Shown here: positions 18,297 through 29,650 of the stretch, piece by piece
Layout of the letters: each line of letters starts with the position of its first letter
Position numbering within the stretch: the first letter of the stretch is position 1
Assembly: GCF_014076495.1 (NCBI RefSeq)
Contig: NZ_CP043575.1
Location: 4,836,001 to 4,900,000 of the forward strand
DNA from: Comamonas koreensis
Lineage (GTDB): Bacteria > Pseudomonadota > Gammaproteobacteria > Burkholderiales > Burkholderiaceae_C
Length of the DNA: 64,000 nt
Direction: 5' to 3'
Notes under the pieces: generated by a model
The model's input: only the letters and a program-made list of their open reading frames with translations
Told to the model about the DNA's origin: nothing
Database searches by the model: none
Translations under genes and position numbers: made by a program

Positions 18297-20293
18297 GGCT
18301 GCACCTCCAGACTAGTGCCGCGTTCCTCGGCCAGCGCCGCAACGGCTTGGCAGAAGACCTCGGCGCGGTGGCCGTAGTTCTTGAACATGTCAAAGCTGGC
18401 GCAGGCCGGTGACATCAGCACCGCGTCGCCCGCGACCGCCTTCTGGCTGGCCAGCAGCACGGCCTCATCCATGCTGGGCGCGTGCAGCAGCGGCACACCG
18501 GTGTCTGCCAGTGCGGCCTCGATCAGCGGCGCATCGCGGCCAATCAGCACCACGGCGCGCGCATAGCGCAGCACGGGCGCTGCCAGTGGCGAGAAGTCCT
18601 GGCCCTTGCCCTCGCCGCCCAGGATCAGCACGATACGGCGCTCGGCACCCAGGCCCATCAGCGCGGCCACCGTGGCGCCCACATTGGTGCCCTTGCTGTC
18701 GTCAAAATATTCCACATCGCTGACGATGCCGATGGGCTCGACCCGGTGGCGCTCACCGCGGTACTCGCGCAGGCCAAACAGCATCTGCGCAAAACCAGCG
18801 CCCGCCGCATGGCCCAGCGCCAGCGCTGCCAGCGCATTCATCGCGTTGTGGCGGCCCCGGATACGCAGCGCATCGGCAGGCATCAGCCGCTGCAGGAACA
18901 CATCGTCAGCAGCTGTCTGGTTGCGCTTGTTGCTGGCGCTGTTGCCATCGTCCTGCGCACGCACCAGCCAGGCCATGCCGTTGACCACGTCCAGGCCATA
19001 GTCGCCCACCTGGGTCGGCAGATCCAGGCCAAAGCTGATGTGCGGGCGCAGCTGGGGGCGCTGCAGCTTGACCCGCACCGGTGGCGGCAGCATGGCCATC
19101 ACGGCCGGGTCGTCGCGGTTGAGCACCATCAGCGCATCGCTGCCAAAAATCTTGGCCTTGGCGCCCGCATAGGCCTCCATGCTGCCATGCCAGTCCAGGT
19201 GGTCCTGGCTGATATTGAGCACGGTCGCTGCCGTCGGGTTGAAGGCATGCGCATCTTCGAGCTGGAAGCTCGACAGCTCCAGCACCCAGGCCTGGGGCAG
19301 GCTCTCGGAGTCAATGTGCTGCGACAGCGTATCGAGCAGGCTGGGGCCGATATTGCCGGCCACCGCCGTGGTCATGCCGGCATGCGCGAGCAATTGCCCC
19401 GTGAGCGACGTGACCGTGGTCTTGCCATTCGTGCCCGTGATCGCCAGCACCTTGGGTGCATAGCCATGGGCCTGGGCCAGCGACTGCAGCGCCAGGCTGA
19501 AAAGATCCAGCTCGCCGCTGACAGGCAAACCAATGGCGCGCGCCGCATCAACGACCGGGGCCACGGTCTCGGGGCTCAGGCCGGGCGAGCGGTAGACCAC
19601 ACGCACCGGCTGGCCATCGACCAGCGCAGCGGACAACACACCGGCGACAAAACGCACCTCCGGCAGCTCGCTGCGCAGCTGCGCCAAATGGGGCGGCTCC
19701 TCACGCGTATCCGCAACCGTCACCTGGGCGCCGCAACGCGCGCACCAGCGCGCCATCGCCAGGCCCGAGATACCCAAACCCAGCACCAGCACCTGCTGGC
19801 CCTTCAGCGGGTGCTCCTGCCCTTGGGGCCACTGTGCGGGCACCGGCGCATAGACCACCTCGGCCTCCTGGGGCTGCACATCCACCGCGGTCACCTCGCT
19901 GCTGGCCGCGTCCGACACACCGGGGTCGGCAAAGATCTGCGCGACAAAGGCCGCCGCATCCTTGGCGGCCGTCAGGGTCGACACATCGGGCACCGGGGCC
20001 ATGTCCACCGCCGAGGCGTCGGCGGGTTGATTTACTGCAGCGTCCGCAGCATCGGTGGCCGCAGCGGCTGCACCATCCGCTGCGGCCTCCAGCGCGGCCT
20101 CATCGGTGGGCAAGGCCGCATCCGTGGTCGCAAGCGCTTGTGCCTGGACATCATCGCCAGCTGCTGCCACCTCAGGCTGCAACTCGGCAGGCTGCGCCAG
20201 CTCATTCGCAGCCACCGGCGCTACCGCTGGCGCCATGGGCGCAGCAGCGGCCTCTGCCGAGGGATCAAGGGGGTGGAGGTGCTCGGTTGACAT
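18293..20293 (-). CDS. murD: UDP-N-acetylmuramoylalanine--D-glutamate ligase MurD with long N-terminal extension
   Basis: MurD adds D-glutamate to UDP-MurNAc-L-Ala. The protein is 666 residues; typical MurD is about 440-500. Residues 1-160 are an Ala/Pro/Asp/Glu/Val-rich low-complexity, probably disordered tail. The canonical enzyme starts at [17 protein letters not shown] (about residue 167). The P-loop [13 protein letters not shown] is near residue 286, [13 protein letters not shown] near 365, and [11 protein letters not shown] and [13 protein letters not shown] follow. Start ATG 20293 is 5 nt past the mraY stop. Starts inside the extension near the core cannot be ruled out, but there is no stop codon and the extension keeps coding composition. 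Confidence 0.95.
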   Translation of the reverse strand: MSTEHLHPLDPSAEAAAAPMAPAVAPVAANELAQPAELQPEVAAAGDDVQAQALATTDAALPTDEAALEAAADGAAAAATDAADAAVNQPADASAVDMAPVPDVSTLTAAKDAAAFVAQIFADPGVSDAASSEVTAVDVQPQEAEVVYAPVPAQWPQGQEHPLKGQQVLVLGLGISGLAMARWCARCGAQVTVADTREEPPHLAQLRSELPEVRFVAGVLSAALVDGQPVRVVYRSPGLSPETVAPVVDAARAIGLPVSGELDLFSLALQSLAQAHGYAPKVLAITGTNGKTTVTSLTGQLLAHAGMTTAVAGNIGPSLLDTLSQHIDSESLPQAWVLELSSFQLEDAHAFNPTAATVLNISQDHLDWHGSMEAYAGAKAKIFGSDALMVLNRDDPAVMAMLPPPVRVKLQRPQLRPHISFGLDLPTQVGDYGLDVVNGMAWLVRAQDDGNSASNKRNQTAADDVFLQRLMPADALRIRGRHNAMNALAALALGHAAGAGFAQMLFGLREYRGERHRVEPIGIVSDVEYFDDSKGTNVGATVAALMGLGAERRIVLILGGEGKGQDFSPLAAPVLRYARAVVLIGRDAPLIEAALADTGVPLLHAPSMDEAVLLASQKAVAGDAVLMSPACASFDMFKNYGHRAEVFCQAVAALAEERGTSLEVQP

Positions 20294-20298
20294 GGTGC

Positions 20299-21477
20299 TC
20301 ACCGCAGCTTCAAGGTAGACAGACCGATCAGACACAGCAGCATCGTGATGATCCAGAAACGCACAACGACCTGGGTTTCGCGCCAGCCGCTCTTTTCAAA
20401 ATGGTGGTGCAAGGGGGCCATCTTCAACAAACGCCGGCCTTCGCCATAGCGCTTCTTGGTGTACTTGAACCAGACCACCTGCATCATCACCGACACCGCT
20501 TCGGCCACAAAGATGCCGCCCATGATGGCCAGCACGATCTCCTGCCGAACGATCACCGCGATCGTGCCCAGCGCACCGCCCAGTGCCAGCGCGCCCACAT
20601 CGCCCATGAAGACCTGGGCCGGGTGGGTGTTGAACCACAGGAAGGCCAGGCCCGCGCCCGTCATTGCGCAGCAGAACACCAGCAGCTCGCCGGTGCCGCC
20701 AATGTGCGGGAACAGCAGGTAGCGCGAGAAATTGACGCTGCCGGTCACATAGGCGAACACGCCCAGCGCCGAGCCCACCATCACCACCGGCATGATGGCC
20801 AGGCCATCGAGCCCGTCGGTCAGGTTGACGGCATTGCTCGCGCCCACGATGACCAGGTAGGTCATGATCACAAAGCCCAGCACGCCCAGCGGGTAGTTCA
20901 CCTGCTTGAAGAAGGGCACCATCAGGCCGGCGTTGGGCGGCAGATCCAGCGAAAAGCCCGACTGCACCCAGTTGACGAACAGGCTCCAGACCTCGGCATT
21001 GGTGTTTTCCGAGATACAGAAAACCAGGGCCAGCGCGGCGGCCAGTCCGACCATCGACTGCCAGAAATACTTCTCGCGCGAGCGCATGCCTTCGGGGTCC
21101 TTGTTGACCACCTTGCGCCAGTCGTCGACCCAGCCAATGGCACCAAAGCCCCAGGTGACGATCAGCACGATCCAGACAAAGCGGTTGGACAGGTCAAACC
21201 ACAGCACGGTCGAGATGGTGATCGCCAGCAAGATCAGCACGCCGCCCATCGTCGGGGTGCCGCTCTTGCTCAAATGGCTTTGCATCGCATAGCCCCGGAT
21301 GGGCTGGCCGATCTTCAGCGCCGACAAGGTACGGATGACCTTGGGGCCGGCCACCAGGCCGATCACCAGCGCCGTCATCGCCGCCATCACCGCGCGGAAG
21401 GTCAGGTACTGGAAGATGCGCAAAAAGCCGAACTCGGGCGAGAGGCTTTGCAACCAGCTGGCGAGCACAATCAGCAT
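20299..21477 (-). CDS. mraY: Phospho-MurNAc-pentapeptide transferase MraY
   Basis: MraY makes lipid I by moving phospho-MurNAc-pentapeptide onto undecaprenyl phosphate in the inner membrane. The 392-residue protein has about ten helices. It shows the polyprenyl-phosphate transferase motifs KSGTPTMGG (about residue 70), VGWVDDW-like [10 protein letters not shown] (Asp-Asp pair), [13 protein letters not shown] (about residue 212) and the cytoplasmic [13 protein letters not shown] near residue 360. Its start overlaps murF by 7 nt, the usual dcw arrangement. Confidence 0.98.
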   Translation of the reverse strand: MLIVLASWLQSLSPEFGFLRIFQYLTFRAVMAAMTALVIGLVAGPKVIRTLSALKIGQPIRGYAMQSHLSKSGTPTMGGVLILLAITISTVLWFDLSNRFVWIVLIVTWGFGAIGWVDDWRKVVNKDPEGMRSREKYFWQSMVGLAAALALVFCISENTNAEVWSLFVNWVQSGFSLDLPPNAGLMVPFFKQVNYPLGVLGFVIMTYLVIVGASNAVNLTDGLDGLAIMPVVMVGSALGVFAYVTGSVNFSRYLLFPHIGGTGELLVFCCAMTGAGLAFLWFNTHPAQVFMGDVGALALGGALGTIAVIVRQEIVLAIMGGIFVAEAVSVMMQVVWFKYTKKRYGEGRRLLKMAPLHHHFEKSGWRETQVVVRFWIITMLLCLIGLSTLKLR

Positions 21478-22892
21478 GCGGCCTCCTCATGGGCGTTCAG
21501 GCCCTTGTCTGCGCACGACTGCATCGCCTGCACCACTTGCTCCATCTTCATGAACCGCGAACCTTTGACCAACACACTGCCCAACTGAGGCATCAACTTG
21601 CACACCGCATCCTGCAAGGCAGGCATGCTCTCGAAATGCTGAGCACCAGCACCAAAGGCCTGGGCGGCCGACTGGCTTTGGGCACCCAAAGTAAACAACT
21701 GGGCGATGCCATGCTGCTTGGCCAGCGCACCGGCCTCGGCATGGAACCGGGGCCCTTGGTCACCCACCTCGCCCATATCACCCAGCACCAAGAGCTGGGC
21801 CGCGGGCAGCTCGGCCAGCACCTCGATCGCGGCCTGCACCGAATCCGGGTTGGCGTTGTAGCTGTCATCGACCACCGTCAGGCTGCGGCCGGCGATGGGC
21901 AGGGCCAGCGCACGCGAGCGGCCCTTGACCGGCTCGAACACCGACAGGCCCTGGGCAATGGCGGCCAGCGGCACACCGGCGGCATGGGCCGATGCGGCCG
22001 CAGCCAGCGCATTGCGCACGTTGTGGCGGCCGGCAATCTGCAGCACCACGGGCGCAGCGCCACCGGGCAGGTGCAGTTGCAAATGCCAGGCGCCCTCTTG
22101 CCACTGCACATCGCTGGCAAAAGCCTGGGCGCCATCGGCCTGCTCACCAAAGAGGCAGGTGGCCCGGCCGGCAGCCAGCGCTTGCCACAAGGGGGTATAG
22201 GTATCGCCAGCAGGGAACACCGCCACGCCATCGGCTGGCAGCGCGGCCAGCACGCTGCCGTTTTCGCGGGCCACGGCTTCGACCGTGTGCATGAACTCCT
22301 GGTGTTCGCGCTGCGCGTTGTTGACCAGGGCCACCTGGGGTTGCGCCATTGCGGCGAGCACGGCGATTTCGCCGGGGTGGTTCATGCCCAGCTCGACCAC
22401 AGCAGCGCGGTGCGCAGCCGTCAGGCCCAGCAGCGTCAGCGGCACGCCGATCTCGTTGTTCAGGTTGCCACGCGTGGCCCATGCGGCATCGCCGGCATGC
22501 GCGCGCAGGATCGAGGCCAGCATCTGGGTTACCGTGGTCTTGCCATTGCTGCCCGTCACTGCAATCAGCGGCAGCGGAAACTGCGCACGCCAGCCGGTGG
22601 CCAGCGCGCCCAGCGCCGCCAGGGTATCGGGCACCACAATGCCGGGCAGGCCAGCCTCGGCCGGGTCGGCATGGCACAGCGCGGCCGCTGCACCTGCGGC
22701 CTGGGCCTGGGCCAGAAACTGGTTGGCATCAAAGCGTTCACCCTTGAGCGCCACAAACAAATCGCCCGCCTGCAGGCTGCGCGAGTCCGAGTGGACGCGC
22801 AGCAGCGGCACAGCACCATCCCCCACCAGCCGGGCCTGGGGGACAAGGGGCTCAATGAAGCCCAGCGCCTGCTGCAGGGTCATCATGCTCAT
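21471..22892 (-). CDS. murF: UDP-MurNAc-tripeptide--D-Ala-D-Ala ligase MurF
   Basis: MurF attaches D-Ala-D-Ala (the DdlB product) to UDP-MurNAc-tripeptide. The 473-residue protein has the N-terminal substrate domain with [20 protein letters not shown] (residues 33-52). The P-loop [15 protein letters not shown] is near residue 115, [14 protein letters not shown] [13 protein letters not shown] near 165, [12 protein letters not shown] near 315, and [10 protein letters not shown] follows. It starts at ATG 22892 overlapping the murE stop by 4 nt; ATGs 2 and 3 codons later are possible. Confidence 0.97.
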   Translation of the reverse strand: MSMMTLQQALGFIEPLVPQARLVGDGAVPLLRVHSDSRSLQAGDLFVALKGERFDANQFLAQAQAAGAAAALCHADPAEAGLPGIVVPDTLAALGALATGWRAQFPLPLIAVTGSNGKTTVTQMLASILRAHAGDAAWATRGNLNNEIGVPLTLLGLTAAHRAAVVELGMNHPGEIAVLAAMAQPQVALVNNAQREHQEFMHTVEAVARENGSVLAALPADGVAVFPAGDTYTPLWQALAAGRATCLFGEQADGAQAFASDVQWQEGAWHLQLHLPGGAAPVVLQIAGRHNVRNALAAAASAHAAGVPLAAIAQGLSVFEPVKGRSRALALPIAGRSLTVVDDSYNANPDSVQAAIEVLAELPAAQLLVLGDMGEVGDQGPRFHAEAGALAKQHGIAQLFTLGAQSQSAAQAFGAGAQHFESMPALQDAVCKLMPQLGSVLVKGSRFMKMEQVVQAMQSCADKGLNAHEEAAC

Positions 22893-24424
22893 AGGGATTC
22901 TTTCCGCTTGGCCAGCGCAGCATGGGCCTGCGCGGCATCGAGAAAGGGCAGCTTCACGCCGGCCACTTCCTGGTAATCTTCATGGCCTTTGCCGGCCAGC
23001 AGCACCACATCCTGGCTGGCGGCACGCAGCAGCACCTCGTCGATGGCGGCTGCGCGGTCGGCCTGTACATACCAATGCGCGCTGGGCGTCATGCCGCGCA
23101 GAATGTCGTCGATGATGGCCTGGGGCTGCTCGCCGCGCGGGTTGTCGCTGGTCACCACCACCTCGTCGGCACCGGCCTGGGCAATGCGGCCCATCAGCGG
23201 GCGCTTGCCGGCATCGCGGTTGCCACCACAGCCAAACACGCACCACAGCTGGCCGCCGCGCTGCACAGCCAGCGGGCGCAGCGCCTGCAAGGCCTTGTCC
23301 AGCGCATCGGGGGTGTGGGCGTAATCAATGGCCACCAGGGGCGCACCGGCCTGGCTGACCTGTTCCATGCGGCCCGGCACTGCAGCCAGCCCCGCGCAGG
23401 CCTGTGCAGCCTGCTGCAAGCTCGCCCCCAGCACGCGCAGGCTGGCCATCACCTGCAAGAGGTTGAGCACGTTGTACTGGCCAATCACCTGGCTGTGCAG
23501 GGTCACGGCAGCGCCTTCGGCGCCGGCCTCTACGACCTCGAACACCAAACCGCGCTCGCCCGCGCGGATGGCCTGGGCAGACAGACGGGCCTGGCTGGGG
23601 TTATCCACGGAGACGGTCCACAGATCGAGTGCGCCGCCGGCCAAGGAGGCCGCCAGCGCCGCGCCCCGCGCGTCGTCCAGGTTGACCACGGCCGACTGCA
23701 GGCCGGACCAGTGGAACAGAGCCTCTTTAGCGGCCCAGTAGGCATCCATGCTGCCGTGGTAGTCCAGGTGGTCCTGGGTGAAATTCGTGAAGATGGCCAG
23801 CCGGATACGGGTGCCGGCCAGGCGGTGCTCGGCAATGCCGATGGACGAGGCCTCGATCGCGCATGCGCCGTAGCCGGCATCGGCAAAGCTGCGGAAGGCG
23901 CGCTGCAGCAGCACCGGATCGGGGGTGGTCATGCCGGTCACATCGAGCTGGTGCGGCGGAATGCCCACGCCCAAGGTGCCGACCATCGCGCAGCCCCGGT
24001 GCGGCAGCACACCGGATTCGCACAGATGGCTCACCGCCTGGGCCAGCCACCAGCTGATGCTGGTCTTGCCATTGGTGCCGGTGACGGCCAGCACATCGAG
24101 CTGCTCGCTGGGCTGGCCAAACCAGGCGCTGGCCATCGGGCCGGTGGCGGCCTTCAAATCGGCCATCGCAGCGACGGGCATGCCTTGCAGATCAAACTGC
24201 TCCAGGCCGGCCTGCTCCACCAGGCAGGCGGCCGCGCCGCGCTGCACGGCCTGCGCCACATAGGCCCGGCCGTCATTGACGCCACCGGGCCAGGCGATAA
24301 AGGCGTCGCCCGCGTGCACCTGGCGGCTGTCGGTGTGCAAGGTGCCGCCGCGCACGCGCTCGCGCAGCCATTCAACGGCGGCGGCGGTGCTTGTGACAGT
24401 GGTCACGGTGGTGGTGGCGCTCAT
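22889..24424 (-). CDS. murE: UDP-MurNAc-L-Ala-D-Glu--meso-diaminopimelate ligase MurE
   Basis: MurE adds meso-diaminopimelate to UDP-MurNAc-dipeptide. The 511-residue protein has LHTDSRQVHAGDAFIAWPG at residues 29-47. The P-loop AVTGTNGKTSISW lies near residue 115, and NFTQDHLDYHGSM and DYAHTPDALDKAL follow. SDNPRGEQP carries the DNPR motif that selects meso-DAP over lysine. This matches the dapF gene in this window (51716-52588), which supplies meso-DAP. The start is ATG 24424, overlapping the ftsI stop by 4 nt; longer open frame upstream is non-homologous. Confidence 0.97.
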   Translation of the reverse strand: MSATTTVTTVTSTAAAVEWLRERVRGGTLHTDSRQVHAGDAFIAWPGGVNDGRAYVAQAVQRGAAACLVEQAGLEQFDLQGMPVAAMADLKAATGPMASAWFGQPSEQLDVLAVTGTNGKTSISWWLAQAVSHLCESGVLPHRGCAMVGTLGVGIPPHQLDVTGMTTPDPVLLQRAFRSFADAGYGACAIEASSIGIAEHRLAGTRIRLAIFTNFTQDHLDYHGSMDAYWAAKEALFHWSGLQSAVVNLDDARGAALAASLAGGALDLWTVSVDNPSQARLSAQAIRAGERGLVFEVVEAGAEGAAVTLHSQVIGQYNVLNLLQVMASLRVLGASLQQAAQACAGLAAVPGRMEQVSQAGAPLVAIDYAHTPDALDKALQALRPLAVQRGGQLWCVFGCGGNRDAGKRPLMGRIAQAGADEVVVTSDNPRGEQPQAIIDDILRGMTPSAHWYVQADRAAAIDEVLLRAASQDVVLLAGKGHEDYQEVAGVKLPFLDAAQAHAALAKRKESL

Positions 24425-26166
24425 AGCGGCTCCTCCACATCGTTGGCCACAATCTGCGGCTTGACCGACATATCGGGCTGCACGCCCATCAGGCGCAAGG
24501 TCTGCTGCACCACTTCGCTGAACACCGGGCCAGCGACGGTACCGCCGTAAAAGCTGCCCTGGCTGGGCTCGTCGACCATCACGGCCACGATGATGCGCGG
24601 GTTCTCGATCGGTGCAATGCCGGTGAACCAGGCGCGGTACTTGCCTGCGGCATAGCCCCGGCCCTGCTGCTTGCGGGCCGTACCCGACTTGCCGCCGATG
24701 GAGTAGCCCACGGTCTGCGCCTTCTGGCCGGTACCACCCGGGCCGGCGGCCATCCACAGCATGTGGCGCACCAGCTCGGCGGTCTTCTTCGAGAACACCG
24801 GCGTGCCCGCAGGGCGGCCACTGCGCTTGAGCATGGTCGCCGGGATCACATTGCCGTCGTTCGAGAACACGGTGTAGGAGCGCGCCATCTGGAACAGCGA
24901 AGCCGACAGGCCGTAGCCGTAAGAGATGGTGGCCTGCTCGACCGGCTTCCAGCTCTTCCAGGGACGCAGGCGGCCACTGGCCGCGCCCGGGAAGGCAATC
25001 TGGGGCTTTTGCCCATAGCCCAGCGCCGAGTGCACATTCCACATCTCTTGCGGCGACATCTTCTGCGCCACCTTGAGCGCGCCCACGTTGGAGGACTTCT
25101 GGATCACGCCATCCACCGTCAGCGCACCATAGTTGTGGGTGTCGCTGATCGTGAAGCCGCCAATCGCATAGCGCCCGGGGGTGGTGTCGATGATCGTGGT
25201 GTTCTTGACCCGGCCCAGCTCCAGCGCCGTGCCCACGGTGATGGGCTTCATCGTCGAGCCGGGCTCGAAGGTATCGGTAATCGCGCGGTTGCGCAGCTGC
25301 TCACCGGTCAGGCGCGAGCGGTTGTTCGGGTCGTAGCTGGGGTAGTTGGCCAGCGCCAGCACTTCGCCGGTGTGGGCATCCATCACCACGACACTGCCGG
25401 CCTTGGCCTTGAAGGCGGCCACCTGGTCGCGCAGCTTCTGGTAGGCGAAGAACTGCACCTTGCTGTCGATGGACAGCTGGATGTCCTGGCCCTCTTGCGG
25501 CGGCGTCTCCACGCCCACGCCTTCGACGATGCGGCCCAGGCGGTCCTTGATCACGCGGCGCGAGCCGGCCTTGCCGCCCAGCTCGGTGTTGAAGGCCAGC
25601 TCCATGCCTTCCTGGCCCTGGTCTTCCACATTGGTAAAGCCCACGACGTGGGCTGCAGATTCACCTTCGGGGTACTGGCGCTTGTATTCCTTGCGCAGGT
25701 AGATGCCCTTGACATCCAGCGCCTTGATCTTCTGCCCGATATCCCAATCGAGCTGCCGCTTGATCCAGACAAAGGACTTGTCCTCATCTGCCAGCTTGGC
25801 ATCGAGTTGCGCCAGCGGCATGCCCATCAGCTTGGCGATCTCGCCAATCTTGGCCTTGATCGCCGGATCGGCCTGGTCCACATCTTCGGGAATCGCCCAG
25901 ATGCTGGCAGCGGGCACGCTGGACGCCAGAATCAGGCCATTGCGGTCGAGGATGCGGCCCCGGTTGGCCGGCAGCTCGATCGTGCGGGCAAAGCGCACTT
26001 CACCCTGGCGCAGGAAGAAATCATTGCCAATGACCTGCACATAGGCGGCGCGGCCAATCAGGCCGGTAAAGGCCAGTGCCAGACCAATCATGATGAAGCG
26101 GCTGCGCCACATCGGCGTGCGCTCGGCCAGCAAGGGGCTAGTGGAGTAGCGCATGTCCTTGCTCAT
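24421..26166 (-). CDS. ftsI: Septal transpeptidase FtsI (PBP3)
   Basis: FtsI cross-links peptidoglycan at the septum and is the partner of FtsW. The 581-residue class B penicillin-binding protein has a short cytoplasmic tail and one membrane helix (FIMIGLALAFTGLIGRAAYVQVIG). A dimerisation domain begins RGRILDRNGLILASS. The transpeptidase motifs are GSTMKP (active-site Ser and Lys, near residue 302), SSN (QKSSNVG) and KSGTA (GGKSGTARK). A C-terminal ~20-residue tail follows. The start is ATG 26166, overlapping the ftsL stop; a second ATG is four codons downstream. Confidence 0.97.
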   Translation of the reverse strand: MSKDMRYSTSPLLAERTPMWRSRFIMIGLALAFTGLIGRAAYVQVIGNDFFLRQGEVRFARTIELPANRGRILDRNGLILASSVPAASIWAIPEDVDQADPAIKAKIGEIAKLMGMPLAQLDAKLADEDKSFVWIKRQLDWDIGQKIKALDVKGIYLRKEYKRQYPEGESAAHVVGFTNVEDQGQEGMELAFNTELGGKAGSRRVIKDRLGRIVEGVGVETPPQEGQDIQLSIDSKVQFFAYQKLRDQVAAFKAKAGSVVVMDAHTGEVLALANYPSYDPNNRSRLTGEQLRNRAITDTFEPGSTMKPITVGTALELGRVKNTTIIDTTPGRYAIGGFTISDTHNYGALTVDGVIQKSSNVGALKVAQKMSPQEMWNVHSALGYGQKPQIAFPGAASGRLRPWKSWKPVEQATISYGYGLSASLFQMARSYTVFSNDGNVIPATMLKRSGRPAGTPVFSKKTAELVRHMLWMAAGPGGTGQKAQTVGYSIGGKSGTARKQQGRGYAAGKYRAWFTGIAPIENPRIIVAVMVDEPSQGSFYGGTVAGPVFSEVVQQTLRLMGVQPDMSVKPQIVANDVEEPL

Positions 26167-26468
26167 GGGGCCACCGATCCGTTGCCTGGCTCAGGCACAT
26201 ACACCGTGACGGCTGGCGTGGCTGTCTGCATGCCCCACTTTTCGCGGGCGAGCTGCTCCAGCCGCAGCGGCGTGGCCTGGGCGCGCTTTTCCACCTGCAG
26301 GCGCTGGTGGTCCGTCTCCAGCTGGCGCGACTCGGCCAGTGCGCGGTCGAGTTCGGTGAACAGCTTGCGCGATTCATACTGCGACTGCACCAGCGCCATC
26401 GCGCTGATGATCGTCACCATGAGCAGCAGAATGTTCAGGCGCAGCAGCACAGCCACCCCCTGTTGCAT
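26163..26468 (-). CDS. ftsL: Cell division protein FtsL
   Basis: FtsL is a small bitopic protein that forms the FtsQLB complex and activates FtsWI. The 101-residue protein has one membrane helix (LRLNILLLMVTIISAMALV, residues 9-27). A periplasmic coiled coil follows (SQYESRKLFTELDRALAESRQ onwards) that ends with REKWGMQTATPA. The size and the position between rsmH and ftsI support the call, since FtsL sequences diverge strongly. Confidence 0.93.
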   Translation of the reverse strand: MQQGVAVLLRLNILLLMVTIISAMALVQSQYESRKLFTELDRALAESRQLETDHQRLQVEKRAQATPLRLEQLAREKWGMQTATPAVTVYVPEPGNGSVAP

Positions 26469-26490
26469 GGTCCGGGCAGGCCGCGGCGCA

Positions 26491-27420
26491 TCATGCCGCC
26501 ACCTCGGTGCGTTCGGCCACCCGCATCACCGCACTGCGGGCGCGTGGGTTGGCCGAGACTTCTGCCTCACTGGGTTTGATGCGCTCGAGCGCCTTGAGCA
26601 GCATCGGCTTGGGCGCGGCAAAGGGTGCGCGACGGTCGAACACCTCTTTGGAATGCTTGGCAATGAACTGCTTGACGATGCGGTCTTCCAGCGAGTGGAA
26701 GCTGATCACCACCAGACGGCCGCCGGGAGCGAGCACCCGCAGACTGGCCTCTAGCGCCTGTTCGAGCTCTTCAAGCTCGGCATTAATGAAAATCCGAAGA
26801 GCCTGGAATGTCCGCGTAGCTGGATTTTGCCCAGCCTCGCGGGTCTTGACTGCGCCAGCCACGAGCTCGGCCAGATCGGCAGTGGTGGCGACTGGCGAGC
26901 CAGCCTCCCGCCGCGCAACAATCGCCTTTGCAATGGGCCCAGCAAACCGTTCTTCACCGAAGTCACGAATCACCTCCGCTATTTGCTGTGTTTCCGCCTC
27001 TTGCAACCACTCGGCCACACTCTGGCCTCGGGTGGTGTCCATGCGCATGTCGAGCGGGCCATCGAAGCGGAAACTGAAGCCGCGCTCGGGACTGTCGATC
27101 TGCGGGGAGCTGACCCCCAGATCCAGCAGCACGCCGGCCACCGAAGCGGCAGGCAGCTGCGCCATGTGGCTGAAGCCCTCATGGCGAATGGCAAACCGGG
27201 CGTCGGCAATCTTGCCAGCCTCGGCAATCGCCTCCACGTCCTTGTCAAAAGCAATGAGCCGGCCCTGGGCCGGCAGCTTGGACAGCACCAGGCGGGAATG
27301 CCCGCCTCTGCCAAAAGTCCCATCGACAAAGACCGGGTCCATCTCGACCCTGGCCTCCAACAAGGCGTCCACGGCCTCGTTGAGCAAGACGGTGGTGTGC
27401 AGGTAGTTCTTGGTTTCCAC
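26491..27420 (-). CDS. rsmH: 16S rRNA (cytosine(1402)-N(4))-methyltransferase RsmH (MraW)
   Basis: RsmH methylates N4 of C1402 in the ribosomal P site, with RsmI adding the 2'-O-methyl. The 309-residue protein begins [19 protein letters not shown]. The SAM-binding [11 protein letters not shown] lies at residues 35-45, and [23 protein letters not shown] and the C-terminal [16 protein letters not shown] follow. No ATG is available. I choose GTG 27420, five bases after a GAGG sequence and 7 nt past the mraZ stop; GTG 27426 is the alternative. It is the second gene of the dcw cluster. Confidence 0.95.
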   Translation of the reverse strand: METKNYLHTTVLLNEAVDALLEARVEMDPVFVDGTFGRGGHSRLVLSKLPAQGRLIAFDKDVEAIAEAGKIADARFAIRHEGFSHMAQLPAASVAGVLLDLGVSSPQIDSPERGFSFRFDGPLDMRMDTTRGQSVAEWLQEAETQQIAEVIRDFGEERFAGPIAKAIVARREAGSPVATTADLAELVAGAVKTREAGQNPATRTFQALRIFINAELEELEQALEASLRVLAPGGRLVVISFHSLEDRIVKQFIAKHSKEVFDRRAPFAAPKPMLLKALERIKPSEAEVSANPRARSAVMRVAERTEVAA

Positions 27421-27427
27421 ATGCACC

Positions 27428-27853
27428 TCAGAATGCAAAGTTATCCAGGGCGTCGGGCGGCAGATTCTGCAGGGCTTCGGCCTCCTGCTTCTCGTACGTC
27501 GCCTTGTCCCACAATTCAAAATGGCTGCCCATCCCCATCAGGATCGCGTCCTTGGTGATGTTGGCCGCAACACGCAGCTCGGGGGACACCAGCACACGGC
27601 CGGTGCCATCCATCTCCACATCCATCGCGCTACCCAGAAAAATCCGCTTGAGCACCTGCTCGCCCATCTTGACCTGCGCCATGCGCGCGCTGAAAACCGC
27701 CCAGGCATCCTGCGGGAAGATCATCAGGCAACCATGGGGATGGCGGGTAATGGTGAGCGTGGGTCCGGGCTTCGTCAGCGCGTCGCGATGCCGGGTCGGT
27801 ATCGATAACCGACCTTTCGCATCAAGACTGAGTGAGGAAGCTCCTTGAAACAC
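27428..27853 (-). CDS. mraZ: Transcriptional regulator MraZ
   Basis: MraZ is a DNA-binding repressor of the dcw cluster, and in E. coli it binds repeats in front of its own gene. The 141-residue protein has two SpoVT/AbrB-like halves: [22 protein letters not shown] (residues 2-23) and [16 protein letters not shown] (about residues 80-95). I use GTG 27853 because MraZ proteins begin M-FQGA. A GTG at 27904 would give 17 extra residues, but it lies inside the operator repeats. rsmH follows after 7 nt. Confidence 0.93.
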   Translation of the reverse strand: MFQGASSLSLDAKGRLSIPTRHRDALTKPGPTLTITRHPHGCLMIFPQDAWAVFSARMAQVKMGEQVLKRIFLGSAMDVEMDGTGRVLVSPELRVAANITKDAILMGMGSHFELWDKATYEKQEAEALQNLPPDALDNFAF

Positions 27854-27884
27854 GGTGTGGACTCTGGTTGGGGTTTCGGAGGGA

Positions 27885-27924
27885 GTAAGTGCACTTTTTC
27901 CCACAAAACTGCACTTTTCCCCAC
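27885..27924 (-). promoter_or_regulatory. MraZ-type operator: four 10-bp-spaced repeats
   Basis: Read on the minus strand this is GTGGGGAAAA, GTGCAGTTTT, GTGGGAAAAA, GTGCACTTAC, four units each starting GTG and spaced exactly 10 bp. Two contain TGGGN, the core that E. coli MraZ recognises in direct repeats with 5-nt spacers (10-bp period). The array ends 31 bp before the GTG start of mraZ. Autoregulation of the whole dcw operon is inferred. Confidence 0.8.
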
Positions 27925-28140
27925 TGTATCAGGAATTCCAGATCGCGCCACACTTCAACACAATGATTTGCAATGAAAATACAAGTAAATCAATAACTTA
28001 TAACGCACTTCAAGCAAAAACCGCTATGAAATTCTTCTTATTTGATAGGCACTTACAATCGCCTCTATATCCAGACTCTTAGCAAAATTGACGCCATCAG
28101 GGATTACCATCTGATCGTCTTTTGTTACAAAACTAGATGT
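27925..28140 (-). promoter_or_regulatory. AT-rich leader upstream of mraZ (promoter region)
   Basis: About 215 bp of clearly AT-rich DNA (roughly one-third G+C by eye) in an otherwise GC-rich window lie between the hslU terminator and the MraZ operator. It has no supported gene. Several TATA-like hexamers occur on the minus strand (for example TTATAAG near 28000), but I could not fix one promoter with proper -35/-10 spacing. The dcw promoter most likely lies here. Confidence 0.5.
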
Positions 28141-28180
28141 TCTCCTACAAGCCCACATGCGGCGGCTGGCCGAAAAGCAA

Positions 28181-28204
28181 GTGCCCGCCAACATGGGCGG
28201 GCAC
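28181..28204 (-). terminator. Hairpin terminator after hslU
   Basis: A perfect 9-bp stem (GTGCCCGCC at 28181-28189 with 28196-28204) has a 6-nt loop. On the minus strand it is followed by TTGCTTTTC, a weak U tract. It sits 36 bp beyond the hslU stop and probably separates hslVU transcription from the dcw promoter. Confidence 0.7.
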
Positions 28205-28239
28205 GCGGTTCAGAATGCGCGCTGCCGCGCACCTTATGG

Positions 28240-29556
<1,317 letters not shown>

Positions 29557-29650
29557 AGTGCAAAATCCGGTTGGCACCCGCCGGGCAACGGGTACAGCAG
29601 TCGATCAATGGGAGATGGGGCGGCAGGTGGCGCGCCGGCCTGCCAGACGC

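Noticed and set aside
18482..20290. A 602-codon plus-strand open frame over murD
   Set aside because: It mirrors the murD coding region and its low-complexity extension. The His/Arg/Gln-rich translation has no domain.
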